Shown one piece after another: positions 15,929 to 24,762 of a stretch of 64,000 nucleotides of DNA. The stretch is from the NCBI RefSeq assembly GCF_003323715.1, contig NZ_QOIN01000053.1, forward strand, positions 1-64,000, written 5' to 3'. Source of the stretch: Streptomyces diacarni. Its GTDB lineage: Bacteria > Actinomycetota > Actinomycetes > Streptomycetales > Streptomycetaceae. The position numbers and the translations under genes were made by a program. Position 1 is the stretch's first letter; every line of letters begins with the position of its first letter. The notes below the pieces were generated by a model. It was not told the origin of the DNA. It was given only the letters and a program-made list of their open reading frames with translations, and ran no database searches.

Positions 15929-16870
15929 TCACACCACGGTCGCGCCCGGTGCGGGCCCCGAGGTCGGCCGGGCCGCGCGGCAGGTGCCCGAGGTGGTGAG
16001 GGCGTGGGCGGTGCGGGCGGCGGAGTCCGCGTCGGGCAGCAGGAAGGCGCAGGTCGGGCCCGAGCCGGAGACCAGCCCGGCCAGGGCGCCGGCCTCCAGG
16101 CCCGCCGTGAGGGTCTCGGCCAGCGCGGGCCGCAGGGACAAGGCGGCGGCCTGCAGATCGTTGTGCACGGTGGCGGCCAGCGCCTGCGGGTCGCCACCGC
16201 GCAGTGCCGCCAGCAGGGCCTCGGACGCGACGGGCTCGGGGACGTCGGTGTCGGCGGACCCGGTGCCCTCCGCCTCGCGCAGCCGGTCGCACTCGCGGTA
16301 GACGTCCGGCGTGGACAGTCCGCCGTCCGCGACGGCGAACACCCAGTGGAAGTCCCCGCCCACCTCGAGCGGCGTCAGCACCTCGCCGCGCCCTTGGCCG
16401 AGTGCGGCACCGCCCGCGAAGCTGAACGGCACGTCTGAGCCGAGTTCGGCGCACAGGGCGAGCAGTTCCTCGCGCGGTGTGTCCAGGCCCCACAGCCGGT
16501 CGCAGGCCAGCAGGGCGCCCGCCGCGTCGGCGCTGCCGCCCGCCATGCCGCCCGCGACGGGGATGTCCTTGGCGAGGTGGAGGTGGACGGCCGCCTCGAT
16601 GCCGTGCCGCTGGGCCAGCAGCCGGGCGGCGCGCGCCGCCAGGTTGCTGCGGTCCTGCGGCACGAGCGCGGCGTCGGGTCCCGAGACGGTCAGCCGGGGC
16701 GTCTCGGCGCGGGTGGCGCTGACCGAGTCGTAGAGGCCGACGGCGAGGAAGACGTTGGCGAGCGGATGGAAGCCGTCGGCCCGCAGCCCGCCGACCGACA
16801 ACTGGACGTTGACCTTGGCCGGGACGCGCACGGTGACCGTCCGGGCGGGTGCTGCGGCTGGCTGGGACAC
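15929..16870 (-). CDS. ispE: 4-diphosphocytidyl-2-C-methyl-D-erythritol kinase
   Basis: The 313-residue GHMP kinase catalyses the ATP-dependent fourth step of the MEP pathway to isopentenyl diphosphate. It shows VPAKVNVQLSVG (catalytic Lys, near residue 19), ADGFHPL (near 31), the phosphate loop PVAGGMAGGSADAAGAL (near 104) with GSDVPF (near 143), and the C-terminal SGSGPTCAFL (near 267). The GTG at 16870 has GAGGAG 8 nt upstream. It lies 12 bp after rsmA, an arrangement conserved in Streptomyces, and is probably cotranscribed with tatD and rsmA. Confidence 0.95.
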   Translation of the reverse strand: MSQPAAAPARTVTVRVPAKVNVQLSVGGLRADGFHPLANVFLAVGLYDSVSATRAETPRLTVSGPDAALVPQDRSNLAARAARLLAQRHGIEAAVHLHLAKDIPVAGGMAGGSADAAGALLACDRLWGLDTPREELLALCAELGSDVPFSFAGGAALGQGRGEVLTPLEVGGDFHWVFAVADGGLSTPDVYRECDRLREAEGTGSADTDVPEPVASEALLAALRGGDPQALAATVHNDLQAAALSLRPALAETLTAGLEAGALAGLVSGSGPTCAFLLPDADSAARTAHALTTSGTCRAARPTSGPAPGATVV

Positions 16871-16882
16871 GGGCGGTGCTCC

Positions 16883-17908
16883 TCAGTTGCTGTCGGAAGG
16901 CCGGGACAGGGGGCGCTCGGCGGTGCGGGCACCGGGGCGGTGCTTCGCGATGGCGGCGAACTCCGCGACGGTCAGCGCCTCGCCGCGCGCCTGGGGGGAC
17001 ACCCCGGCGGCCCGCAGCGCCTCCTCGGCGGCGGCGCCGGAGCCCGCCCAGCCGGCGAGCGCGGCCCGCAGGGTCTTGCGGCGCTGGGCGAAGGCCGCGT
17101 CGACCACCGCGAACACCTCCTCGCGCCTGGCCGTGGTGTGCGGCGGGTGCGGGCGGCGCACGAGCGAGACGAGACCGGAGTCGACGTTGGGCGCGGGCCA
17201 AAAGACGTTCCGTCCGATGGCGCCGACCCGTTTCACCTCGCAGTACCAGGCGGCCTTCACCGACGGCACTCCGTACACCTTCGAGCCGGGGGCCGCGGCC
17301 AGCCGGTCGGCGACCTCGGACTGCACCATCACCAGCGTCCGCTCGATGCCGGGGAAGGCGGCCAGCAGGTGCAGCAGCACGGGCACGGCCACGTTGTAGG
17401 GCAGGTTGGCCACCAGGGCGGTCGGCGCGGGCCCTGGCAGCCGGGACACCCGCAGGGCGTCCTGGTGGACGAGGGAGAAGTGCGCGGCGCGCTCGGGCAG
17501 CCGGGCCTCGACGGTGGCGGGCAGGGCGGCGGCCAGTGCGTCGTCGATCTCGACGGCGGTCACGTGTGCCGCTGTCCGCAGCAGCGCCAGCGTCAGGGAC
17601 CCGAGTCCGGGGCCGACCTCCAGGACGACGTCGTCGGCGCTCACCTGGGCGGTGCGCACGATGCGCCGCACCGTGTTCGGGTCGATGACGAAGTTCTGGC
17701 CGCGCTGCTTGGTGGGCCGCACACCCAGCGCACCGGCCAGCTCCCGCACGTCGGCGGGCCCGAGCAGCACACCGTTGCCGAGGGAGTCGGCGGGATGGTC
17801 GAAGGGATCCGCCTGGCCGGTGGCCCGTGGGGCGGCCGACGCGTCGGAGGGGGGCTCGGCCTGGCCCTCGGACGGGGCCGACGGCGGATCGGAAGGGGCT
17901 GCGCTCAC
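16883..17908 (-). CDS. rsmA: 16S rRNA dimethyladenosine transferase (KsgA)
   Basis: The 341-residue enzyme dimethylates two adjacent adenosines near the 3' end of 16S rRNA during small-subunit assembly. The N-terminal QNFVIDPNTVRRIV (near residue 70), SAM-binding EVGPGLGSLT (near 96) and catalytic NLPYNVAVP (near 165) are all present. The first 45 residues are Ala/Pro-rich and not part of the family core, so a start further in is possible. It is followed within 12 bp by ispE. Confidence 0.95.
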   Translation of the reverse strand: MSAAPSDPPSAPSEGQAEPPSDASAAPRATGQADPFDHPADSLGNGVLLGPADVRELAGALGVRPTKQRGQNFVIDPNTVRRIVRTAQVSADDVVLEVGPGLGSLTLALLRTAAHVTAVEIDDALAAALPATVEARLPERAAHFSLVHQDALRVSRLPGPAPTALVANLPYNVAVPVLLHLLAAFPGIERTLVMVQSEVADRLAAAPGSKVYGVPSVKAAWYCEVKRVGAIGRNVFWPAPNVDSGLVSLVRRPHPPHTTARREEVFAVVDAAFAQRRKTLRAALAGWAGSGAAAEEALRAAGVSPQARGEALTVAEFAAIAKHRPGARTAERPLSRPSDSN

Positions 17909-17945
17909 TGCGACAGTCTAAGAGCCGGGCCGGACACCGGTGCGC

Positions 17946-18824
17946 TCAGTACCCGAAGGCCCGTGCCGTGTTCGCGGCCACATGGCGGGCCAGCGTCTCC
18001 TCGGGCATGTCCTTGGTCCGCGCCATCGCCCGCAGGGTGAGAGGAACGAGATACGGCGCGTTGGGGCGGCCGCGGTAGGGGGCGGGCGTGAGGAACGGGG
18101 CGTCCGTCTCCACCAGCAGCAGCTCGGGCGGCGCCGCGGCGAGCGCGTCGCGCAGCGGCTGCGCGTTCTTGAAGGTGACGTTCCCCGCGAACGACATGAA
18201 GTAGCCCCTGTCCGCGCACACGCGCGCCATCTCGGCGTCCCCCGAGTAGCAGTGGAAGACGGTCCGCTCGGGCGCGCCCTCCTCCTGGAGGATGCGCAGC
18301 ACGTCCGCGTGGGCGTCACGGTCGTGGATGACCAGGGCCTTGTCCGTGCGCTTGGCCAGCTCGATGTGGGCGCGGAACGAGCGGTGCTGGGCGGCGACAC
18401 CGTCCTCGCCGGTGCGGAAGTAGTCCAGGCCGCTCTCGCCGATCGCCAGCACCTGGGGCAGCGCGGCCAGTTCCTCGATGCCGTCCAGCGCCTCGTCCAG
18501 CAGCGCGTCCCCACCCTCGGCGGCGAGCCGTGGCGCCTCGTTGGGGTGGAGGGCGACGGCGGCCCAGACGGGCTCCCAGGCGGCGGCCGTCTCGGCGGCC
18601 CACCGGGAGCGCTCCAGGTCGCAGCCGACCTGGATGACCGTCGTCACACCGACGGCCGCCGCCGCCGCGAGGGCTTCGGCGACGGACGGCTCCTGCATGT
18701 CCAGGTGGGTGTGGGAGTCCGCGACCGGGTGGGTGAGCGGCTCGGGCGGCGGCGGGGGCGCCTGTGCGGCGCGGGCCTTCGCGGCGCTGTTCGCTGTGGT
18801 GCTCGGGGACGCGGAGGGGGACAT
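17946..18824 (-). CDS. tatD: TatD-family metal-dependent DNase
   Basis: The 292-residue TIM-barrel hydrolase has the metal ligands DSHTHLD (near residue 37), E in GESGLDYFRT (near 133), H in VIHDRDAHAD (near 171), H in FHCYSGD (near 195) and D in ETDAPFLTP (near 244). The family cleaves DNA from 3' ends and acts in repair and in turnover of nucleic acids. The start at 18824 is the first ATG of the frame with family-like context; a 37-residue Ala/Pro-rich N-terminal stretch precedes the barrel. rsmA starts 37 bp downstream, suggesting a tatD-rsmA-ispE operon. Confidence 0.92.
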   Translation of the reverse strand: MSPSASPSTTANSAAKARAAQAPPPPPEPLTHPVADSHTHLDMQEPSVAEALAAAAAVGVTTVIQVGCDLERSRWAAETAAAWEPVWAAVALHPNEAPRLAAEGGDALLDEALDGIEELAALPQVLAIGESGLDYFRTGEDGVAAQHRSFRAHIELAKRTDKALVIHDRDAHADVLRILQEEGAPERTVFHCYSGDAEMARVCADRGYFMSFAGNVTFKNAQPLRDALAAAPPELLLVETDAPFLTPAPYRGRPNAPYLVPLTLRAMARTKDMPEETLARHVAANTARAFGY

Positions 18825-18850
18825 ACCGGCGATGATAAGGCGCCGGTATG

Positions 18851-19150
18851 TCACCGCTCCCAGTGGCCGGGGAGCGCCGCGTCCGCGGTCGAGACGCGCC
18901 CTGAGCGCATGATGCGCACCACGTGTCCGTCGCAGAACCGGCACGTGGGCCGGGTGAGCGGCGAGGGGACGCGTTCGCCGTCCGCGTAGTACACGATCAG
19001 GGGCCTGCCGTCGGCGTACTCGAGGTGCTGGATCTCGTAGTCCTGCTCCCAGCCGTGCCCGCACCGCATGCAGGCGAACGAGTAGGCCTCGCGCACCGTG
19101 TCGTGGCGGGTGGTGGCGGTGTCCTTGTCGATGCCGCTCTCGCGCTTCAT
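18851..19150 (-). CDS. Small zinc-ribbon protein, function unknown
   Basis: The 99-residue protein has two Cys pairs, CMRCGHGW (near residue 28) and CRFCDGH (near 71), that can bind one zinc ion. Between them lies a conserved-looking GWEQDYEIQHLEYADGRPLIVYYADGERVPSPLTRP core. AAGGAG lies 5 nt before the ATG at 19150. It sits 26 bp upstream of tatD and probably shares its transcript. I do not recognise a characterised relative. Confidence 0.75.
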   Translation of the reverse strand: MKRESGIDKDTATTRHDTVREAYSFACMRCGHGWEQDYEIQHLEYADGRPLIVYYADGERVPSPLTRPTCRFCDGHVVRIMRSGRVSTADAALPGHWER

Positions 19151-19471
19151 GGCAGCTCCTTCCCGGGGCACCTCCCGGCCGAAGGCGGGGGAGGGTGAGT
19201 GGTACGCCCACACCCCAGTGCACTCCTCCTACGAGCACACCGGAAGGAAAGTCGGCGGAGCTTTCTGTCTGTTTGGAGAGATTTGAGGCAAGCGTCAAGG
19301 TGCGGGGGCCTCCATGGGGCTTCCCTTTGCCTGCACGTATGCCGGAACGCCCGGGCGTTTTACCCGCCGGGTCGCCGGGTCGCCGGGTCGCCGGGTCGCC
19401 GGGTCGCCGCGCCGCCGGGCCGCCGTGCCGCCAAGTAGACGGGCCACCGGCCGCCCGGGGGCCCCGCCGGG
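19151..19471. other. Gene-free region with hairpin and 8-bp tandem repeats
   Basis: The 321-bp gap contains a GC-rich inverted element at about 19169-19197 (CACCTCCCGGCCGAAGG with a matching GGGGGAGGGTG), close to the start of the zinc-ribbon gene. A tract of five GCCGGGTC units lies at 19366-19405, near the 3' end of rsmI. The part between is comparatively AT-rich and may hold the promoter of the zinc-ribbon/tatD transcript. I see no gene in it. Confidence 0.5.
19366..19405. repeat. Five tandem copies of GCCGGGTC
   Basis: The 8-bp unit GCCGGGTC is repeated five times without interruption and then decays into GCC-rich variants to about 19432. The unit length is not a multiple of three and no gene covers it. 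This is a simple-sequence tract likely to vary in copy number between strains. Confidence 0.7.
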
Positions 19472-20347
19472 CTACCGGGGCCCTTCCGCCTTCTTGTGCG
19501 CGACCACCGCGTCCTTGTGCGCGACCACCGCGTCGAACACCTGCCGCTTGGGTACGCCCGCCTCGCGGGCCACCTCGGCGATGGCCTCCTTGCGCCGCTC
19601 GCCCGCCTCCTCGCGTACGGCGACCCGGCGCGCCAGCTCGGCGGCGTCGGGTTCGCCCGCCGCTGCCGCCTCGGCGCCCCGCACGACGAGGGTGATCTCG
19701 CCGCGGACGCCTTCGGCCGCCCACCGCGTCAGCTCTCCGAGCGGGCCGCGCCGCACCTGTTCGTAGGTCTTGGTCAGCTCCCGGCAGACCGCCGCCTCGC
19801 GCTCTTCGCCGAACACCTGTGCCATCGCGGCCAGCGATGCCGCCACCCGGTGCGGCGACTCGAAGTAGACCAGGGTGCGCCGCTCGTCGGCCGCCTCCCG
19901 CAGCCGGGCGAGCCGCTCGCCCTGCTTGCGGGGCAGAAACCCCTCGAAACAGAAGCGGTCCACCGGCAGCCCCGAGACGGCCAGCGCCGTGAGCACCGCG
20001 GAGGGCCCCGGCACGGCCGTCACCCGCACCCCCTGCTCCACCGCCGCGGCCACCAGCCGGTAGCCGGGATCGGAGACGGACGGCATGCCCGCGTCCGTCA
20101 CCAGCACCACCCGCGCCCCGCCCGCCAGCGCCTCGGCCAGCTCGGGCGTACGCGCCGACTCGTTGCCCTCGAAATAGGAGACGATCCGCCCGCCCAACGT
20201 CACCTCCAGCGCCTGCGTGAGCCTGCGCAGCCGCCGGGTGTCCTCCGCGGCGACGATGTCGGCGGCGGCCAGCTCGGCGGCGAGTCGCGGCGGGGCGTCG
20301 GAAGGGTCGCCGATGGGGGTGCCGGCGAGCACGAGCGTTCCAGTCAC
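19472..20347 (-). CDS. rsmI: 16S rRNA 2'-O-ribose C1402 methyltransferase
   Basis: The 291-residue enzyme belongs to the tetrapyrrole-methylase fold family and methylates C1402 of 16S rRNA. Motifs: LVLAGTPIGDPSDAPPR (residues 5-21), AAEDTRRLRRL (near 33), SYFEGNE (near 57), VLVTDAGMPSVSDPGYRLV (near 81), AVPGPSAVL (near 110) and ESPHRV (near 163). The GTG at 20347 gives the family start. Its last residues contain a perfect 7-residue duplication, DAVVAHK twice, from a 21-bp tandem repeat. It is divergent from the mannosyltransferase with 59 bp between the starts. Confidence 0.95.
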   Translation of the reverse strand: MTGTLVLAGTPIGDPSDAPPRLAAELAAADIVAAEDTRRLRRLTQALEVTLGGRIVSYFEGNESARTPELAEALAGGARVVLVTDAGMPSVSDPGYRLVAAAVEQGVRVTAVPGPSAVLTALAVSGLPVDRFCFEGFLPRKQGERLARLREAADERRTLVYFESPHRVAASLAAMAQVFGEEREAAVCRELTKTYEQVRRGPLGELTRWAAEGVRGEITLVVRGAEAAAAGEPDAAELARRVAVREEAGERRKEAIAEVAREAGVPKRQVFDAVVAHKDAVVAHKKAEGPR

Positions 20348-20406
20348 CCGTCCATCCTCGCAGCGGCGGCCACGCGCCCGAGCACAGCGCCCCCGCGATC
20401 CCTACG

Positions 20407-22203
20407 ATGGCCCGCGTGACGACCAGTGACACCGTGGGTGAGGCCGACCGCGAACAGGCGGGGCCCGGCGCCCCGGACAGCGGGGCGGGGCCCGGCGGGG
20501 AGCGCGCGGCGGGCACGCTGCCCAGGTGGCAGGCGCGACTGCGCAGGTTCGGCTACGCCGCCAGGCCGCGGCCCGACGTCGCCGACCGGCTGACCCCGCG
20601 CTTCCCCGCGCCCGACCCGCGCCTGGGTGCCGTGTTCGGGCTGGGCCCCGAGACGGCCGTGCGGCTGGCCCGCTGGGCGGCCTGGGGAGGGCCGCTGCTG
20701 GTCGCCCTGATCGCGGGGGCGCTGCGGTTCTGGGACCTCGGTTCCCCGCACGCCGTCATATTCGACGAGACCTACTACGCCAAGGACGCCTGGTCGCTCA
20801 TCCACCTCGGATACGAGGGGACCTGGCCGGACAACGCCAACGACCGTATCCTGGCCCACCCGCAGGAGATCCCCCTCTCGTCGGAAGGCTCCTACGTCGT
20901 CCACCCGCCCGTCGGGAAGTGGATCATCGGCCTGGGCGAGGCACTGTTCGGACTCGACCCGTTCGGCTGGCGGTTCATGACGGCGGTGCTCGGCACCCTC
21001 TCGGTGTTCATGCTGTGCCGCATCGGGCGCCGCCTCTTCCGCTCCACGGTGCTGGGCTGCCTGGCCGGCGCCCTGATGGCCGTCGACGGACTGCACTTCG
21101 TGATGAGCCGCACCGCGCTGCTGGACCTCGTGGTGATGTTCTGGGTACTGGCCGCCTTCGGCTGCCTGCTCGTCGACCGCGACAAGTCCCGCGCGCTGCT
21201 GGCCGCCAGGCTGCCGCGCGGCGGCACCGACGAGGGCCCCGGCCAGGGCGCGCCGCTTCCCGACGCCTCCGTGGGCGACCGCACAGGGCTGGGCGCACGC
21301 CCCTGGCGCCTGCTGGCAGGACTCTGCCTCGGACTGGCCTTCGCCACCAAGTGGAACGGCCTGTACGTCCTGGCCGCGTTCGGCATCCTGACCGTGCTGT
21401 GGGACATGGGCGCACGCCGCACCGCAGGCGCCTCGCGGCCCTTCCTCGCGATGCTCCGCAAGGACGCGCTGCCCGCCTTCGTGTCGCTGCCCATGCTGGC
21501 GCTGGTCACCTACGCCGTCTCCTGGACGGGCTGGTTCGCCACCTCGGGCGGCTACTTCCGCGACTGGGCGGACAAGCAGGGCGCCGCGGGCCCGTGGGGG
21601 TGGCTGCCCGGACCGCTGCGCAGCCTGTGGCACTACGAGAGCGAGGTCTACTCCTTCCACGTCAACCTCACCTCTCACCACACCTACCAGTCCAACCCGT
21701 TCAGCTGGCTGGTGCTGGGCCGTCCCGTCTCCTACTTCTACGAGTCGCCCAAGGCGGGCACGGACGGCTGCACCGACAAGGGCGAGGGCTGCGCCCGCGA
21801 AGTCCTCGCGCTGGGCACCCCTGTGCTGTGGTGGGCGGCCTGCGTGGCGCTCGTCTACGTCCTCTACCGCTGGTTCTTCCGCCGCGACTGGCGCGCGGGC
21901 GCCCTGCTGTGTGGCGTCGCCGCGGGCTACCTGCCGTGGTTCGCCTACCAGGAGCGGACCATCTTCCTCTTCTACGCGGTGGTCTTCCTGCCGTTCCTCT
22001 GCCTCGCCCTGGCCATGGCGGCCGGGGCGCTGGCCGGACCGCCGGGCACGGACGAGAGACGGCGCACGATCGGCATCGTCGCCGTCGGCGTCATCGGCCT
22101 GCTCATCGTCTGGAACTTCATCTACTTCTGGCCCATCTACACAGGACAGACGATCCCGTTGGAGGAGTGGCGGCACCGGATGTGGCTGGACACGTGGATC
22201 TGA
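20407..22203 (+). CDS. pmt: Dolichyl-/polyprenyl-phosphate-mannose--protein mannosyltransferase
   Basis: The 598-residue membrane enzyme of the GT39 family transfers mannose from polyprenyl phosphate mannose to Ser/Thr of exported proteins. After a disordered N-terminus (1-70) come about eleven helices. The catalytic DE motif is in IFDETYYAKDAW (near residue 119) in the first extracellular loop. YVVHPPVGKWIIGLGE (near 164) is also diagnostic, as is the C-terminal LPWFAYQERTIFLFY region (near 509). The ATG at 20407 or the GTG at 20416 could start it. Confidence 0.93.
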   Translation: MARVTTSDTVGEADREQAGPGAPDSGAGPGGERAAGTLPRWQARLRRFGYAARPRPDVADRLTPRFPAPDPRLGAVFGLGPETAVRLARWAAWGGPLLVALIAGALRFWDLGSPHAVIFDETYYAKDAWSLIHLGYEGTWPDNANDRILAHPQEIPLSSEGSYVVHPPVGKWIIGLGEALFGLDPFGWRFMTAVLGTLSVFMLCRIGRRLFRSTVLGCLAGALMAVDGLHFVMSRTALLDLVVMFWVLAAFGCLLVDRDKSRALLAARLPRGGTDEGPGQGAPLPDASVGDRTGLGARPWRLLAGLCLGLAFATKWNGLYVLAAFGILTVLWDMGARRTAGASRPFLAMLRKDALPAFVSLPMLALVTYAVSWTGWFATSGGYFRDWADKQGAAGPWGWLPGPLRSLWHYESEVYSFHVNLTSHHTYQSNPFSWLVLGRPVSYFYESPKAGTDGCTDKGEGCAREVLALGTPVLWWAACVALVYVLYRWFFRRDWRAGALLCGVAAGYLPWFAYQERTIFLFYAVVFLPFLCLALAMAAGALAGPPGTDERRRTIGIVAVGVIGLLIVWNFIYFWPIYTGQTIPLEEWRHRMWLDTWI

Positions 22204-22245
22204 CGAGGCGGCACCGGCCGGCGGGACGCCGCACCGGGAGGCGGG

Positions 22246-22680
22246 ATGCGGCTCGGTGAGGCGGAGGCGCGGCGCAGGCTGAGCGTCGCGCGGGTGCTGC
22301 GGCTGGCGACCGCCGACCCCGAAGGGGTGCCGCATCTGGTGCCCGCCACCTTCGCCGTCGCCGGGGACACGCTGGTGACGGCCGTGGACCACAAGCCCAA
22401 GCGCCACCGCGACCTGCGCCGGCTGCGCAACATCGAGCGGAACCCCGCGGTGTGCGCGCTGGTGGACGAGTACGACGAGGACTGGACACGGCTGTGGTGG
22501 GTCCGTGCGGACGGCGTGGCCCGCCTCGTGGAAGGCGACGAGGGAGTGGCCCTGACCGACCGGCTGGTGGCCAAGTACCCGCAGTACGCGCGGCGTCGGC
22601 CCGAGGGGCCGCTCGTCGCCCTCACGCTGACGCGGCTGACGGGCTGGGCGTACGGTGGAGGACGTCCCCCGGTCAGGTAG
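22246..22680 (+). CDS. PPOX-class F420-dependent oxidoreductase (TIGR03668-like)
   Basis: The 144-residue split-barrel protein has RVLRLATADPEGVPHLVPATFAV (near residue 16), VDHKPKRHRDLRRLRNIERNPAVCALVDEYDEDW (near 47) and a C-terminal LTGWAYGG. These match the small F420- or flavin-binding pyridoxamine-phosphate-oxidase-like family common in actinomycetes. GGGAGGCGGG precedes the ATG. It follows the mannosyltransferase by 42 bp and may be cotranscribed. The substrate is unknown. Confidence 0.82.
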   Translation: MRLGEAEARRRLSVARVLRLATADPEGVPHLVPATFAVAGDTLVTAVDHKPKRHRDLRRLRNIERNPAVCALVDEYDEDWTRLWWVRADGVARLVEGDEGVALTDRLVAKYPQYARRRPEGPLVALTLTRLTGWAYGGGRPPVR

Positions 22681-22993
22681 GGGGGCGGCCCCGGTCCGCA
22701 AGAGCACGGAATCGGCAAGCGAAGATCGCGATTCGGACACGGTGCCGGGTACCGGAACCGATCGCCACGCGCCGCTCGTCTTTCCCATGGGCCACGGGAA
22801 TTCGCGGCCGCCGTACGGCGGTTCCACTCCCGGGCCCGAAACCCCGGAACCGGTGAATCGCGCACCGCACATCTCCGGACGACGGGGCCAAACGGGCATA
22901 CCAGGGCACGAGCTGTCATGAGCGTGCTCTAGGGTGCCTCGCGTCAGGACTTCGGCCGCACGGGCCAAGGCGGGGTGGAGGGGCAGAACTCGG
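22681..22993. other. Gene-free leader of the penicillin-binding protein gene
   Basis: The 313 bp contain a perfect palindrome, CCGCCGTACGGCGG, at 22808-22821, and an imperfect inverted repeat, GCACGAGCT...ATGAGCGTGC, at about 22906-22927. The latter lies just before TAGGGT (about 22930), a possible -10 element. No gene is visible. The palindromes could be regulator sites for the downstream gene. Confidence 0.4.
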
Positions 22994-24640
22994 ATGCGCG
23001 ACACACAGAAGATGGCCGTGATCGGCGGAGTCGCAGCCGCCGTCGTCGGACTCACCGGCGTCGGCGTCTACGCCTTGGTCGGCAGCGACGGCGACGGGGA
23101 GGACGGCAAGGGCACCGTCTCCGCCGCGGGTGACGGCAAGGCGCGCGAGGTCAAGAAGGGCCCTCTCAGCGCCGAGGAGGTGCGCACCGCCGCCAAGGAG
23201 TTCCTCGGCGCGTGGGCGCAGGGCGAGCCCAAGAAGGCCGCGGCCCTCACCGACGACTCCGGCGAGGCCGGCAAGGCACTGGCCGCCTACCGCAGCAAGG
23301 CCCAGGTCTCCAAGCTGGCCCTGACCCCGAAGGCGGCCGAGGGCGAGAAGGTGCCCTTCAGCGCCACCGCGCACCTCTCCTACGGCACCAAGAGCGGCTC
23401 CTGGTCCTACGACTCGGCGCTTGAGGTCGTCCGCGACACCTCCACGGGGAAGCCCGTCGTCGACTGGAAGCCGTCCGTGCTCCACCCGAAGCTCAAGGAC
23501 GGCCAGTCCATCAGGACGGACGAGAAGGGCACGCCGCCCGTCGAGGCCGTCGACCGCAACGGCAAGCCGCTGGAGGCCTCCGCGCACCCCACGCTCGCCC
23601 GCGTCATCACCGACATCGGCAAGCGCTACGGCGACAAGACCGACGGCTCCCCGGGCCTGCAGGTGCGCATCGTCGACGCGAAGGGCAAGACGAAGCACGT
23701 CCTGCGTCAGCTCACCAAGCCCAGCCCCGGCAAGCTCAAGACGACGCTGGACGCGGGCGTCCAGAGCGCGGCGGAGAAGGCCGTCGACGGCAAGTCGAAG
23801 GCGGCCGTCGTCGCCATCAAGCCCAGCACGGGCGAGATCCTGGCCGTCGCCAACGCCCCGGCCAAGGCCTTCAACATCGCCCTGAGCGGCTCCCTGGCCC
23901 CCGGCTCCACCATGAAGGTCATCAGCAGCGCCATGCTGCTCGACAAGGGGCTCGCCTCGCCCGGCAAGGGACACCCCTGCCCCAAGTACTTCGAGTACGG
24001 CGGCTGGAAGTTCCACAACGACGACAAGTTCGAGATCAAGGGCGGCACCTTCGCGCAGAGCTTCGCCCGCTCCTGCAACACCGCCTTCATCTCGCAGGCG
24101 CCCAAGCTCAAGGACGACGACCTCACCAAGGAGGCACGGGACGTCTTCGGTATCGGCCTCAACTGGCAGACCGGCACCGGCACCTTCGACGGCAGCGTTC
24201 CCGTCCAGTCCGACGCCCAGATGGCGTCCTCGCTCATCGGCCAGGGCGGTGTCCGGATGAACCCGCTCAACATGGCCTCCGTCGCGGCCACGGCCCAGAG
24301 CGGCACCTTCCGGCAGCCCGTCATCGTGCCCGCCTCTGTCGACAACCGCACCCTCGCCAAGGCGTCGCGCACCATGAAGCCGGGCGTCCACAAGGACCTC
24401 AAGTCCCTGATGAAGCTCACCGCGCAGAGCGGCACGGCGGCCGAGGCGATGTCGGGGCTCAGCGGCGACATCGGGGCCAAGACGGGCTCGGCCGAGGTCG
24501 ACGGGCAGAAGAAGCCCAACGCCTGGTTCACGGCCTACTCGGGTGACGTGGCCTCCGCCGCGGTCGTGCCCGCCTCCGGGCACGGCGGGGAGAACGCGGG
24601 GCCCATCGTGAAGAAGGTGCTCCAGGCCGCAGGCGGCTGA
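22994..24640 (+). CDS. Penicillin-binding protein (transpeptidase) with NTF2-like domain
   Basis: The 548-residue protein has one N-terminal membrane anchor (about residues 8-27) and a MecA-type NTF2-like domain (about 50-145), then the transpeptidase. Active-site motifs are SxxK in APGSTMKV (near residue 302), SxN in RSCNTAF (near 359) and KTG in AKTGSAEV (near 496). It should cross-link peptidoglycan at the outer membrane face. The start at 22994 has GGAGGGG about 11 nt upstream, and the hydrophobic segment begins soon after; the longer frame adds a basic stretch without support. Confidence 0.93.
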   Translation: MRDTQKMAVIGGVAAAVVGLTGVGVYALVGSDGDGEDGKGTVSAAGDGKAREVKKGPLSAEEVRTAAKEFLGAWAQGEPKKAAALTDDSGEAGKALAAYRSKAQVSKLALTPKAAEGEKVPFSATAHLSYGTKSGSWSYDSALEVVRDTSTGKPVVDWKPSVLHPKLKDGQSIRTDEKGTPPVEAVDRNGKPLEASAHPTLARVITDIGKRYGDKTDGSPGLQVRIVDAKGKTKHVLRQLTKPSPGKLKTTLDAGVQSAAEKAVDGKSKAAVVAIKPSTGEILAVANAPAKAFNIALSGSLAPGSTMKVISSAMLLDKGLASPGKGHPCPKYFEYGGWKFHNDDKFEIKGGTFAQSFARSCNTAFISQAPKLKDDDLTKEARDVFGIGLNWQTGTGTFDGSVPVQSDAQMASSLIGQGGVRMNPLNMASVAATAQSGTFRQPVIVPASVDNRTLAKASRTMKPGVHKDLKSLMKLTAQSGTAAEAMSGLSGDIGAKTGSAEVDGQKKPNAWFTAYSGDVASAAVVPASGHGGENAGPIVKKVLQAAGG

Positions 24641-24762
24641 GGTACGGCTAGCCCGCACCGGCCCACCAGGTGAGCGCGGTCGGGGCCCCGGGGGAGTCCG
24701 GGGCTCCGCGCGGGGGAAGGGGCGCGGCGGGCGCGCGGGATGGTACCGGTAGCGTCCCGTAC

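Noticed and set aside
19366..19432. CRISPR array
   Set aside because: The repeated units are 8 bp and contiguous, without spacers, and no cas genes are near.
20344..23055. 903-residue open frame on minus across the mannosyltransferase
   Set aside because: Antisense to a clear GT39 enzyme; Gln/Gly/Arg-rich with no motif.
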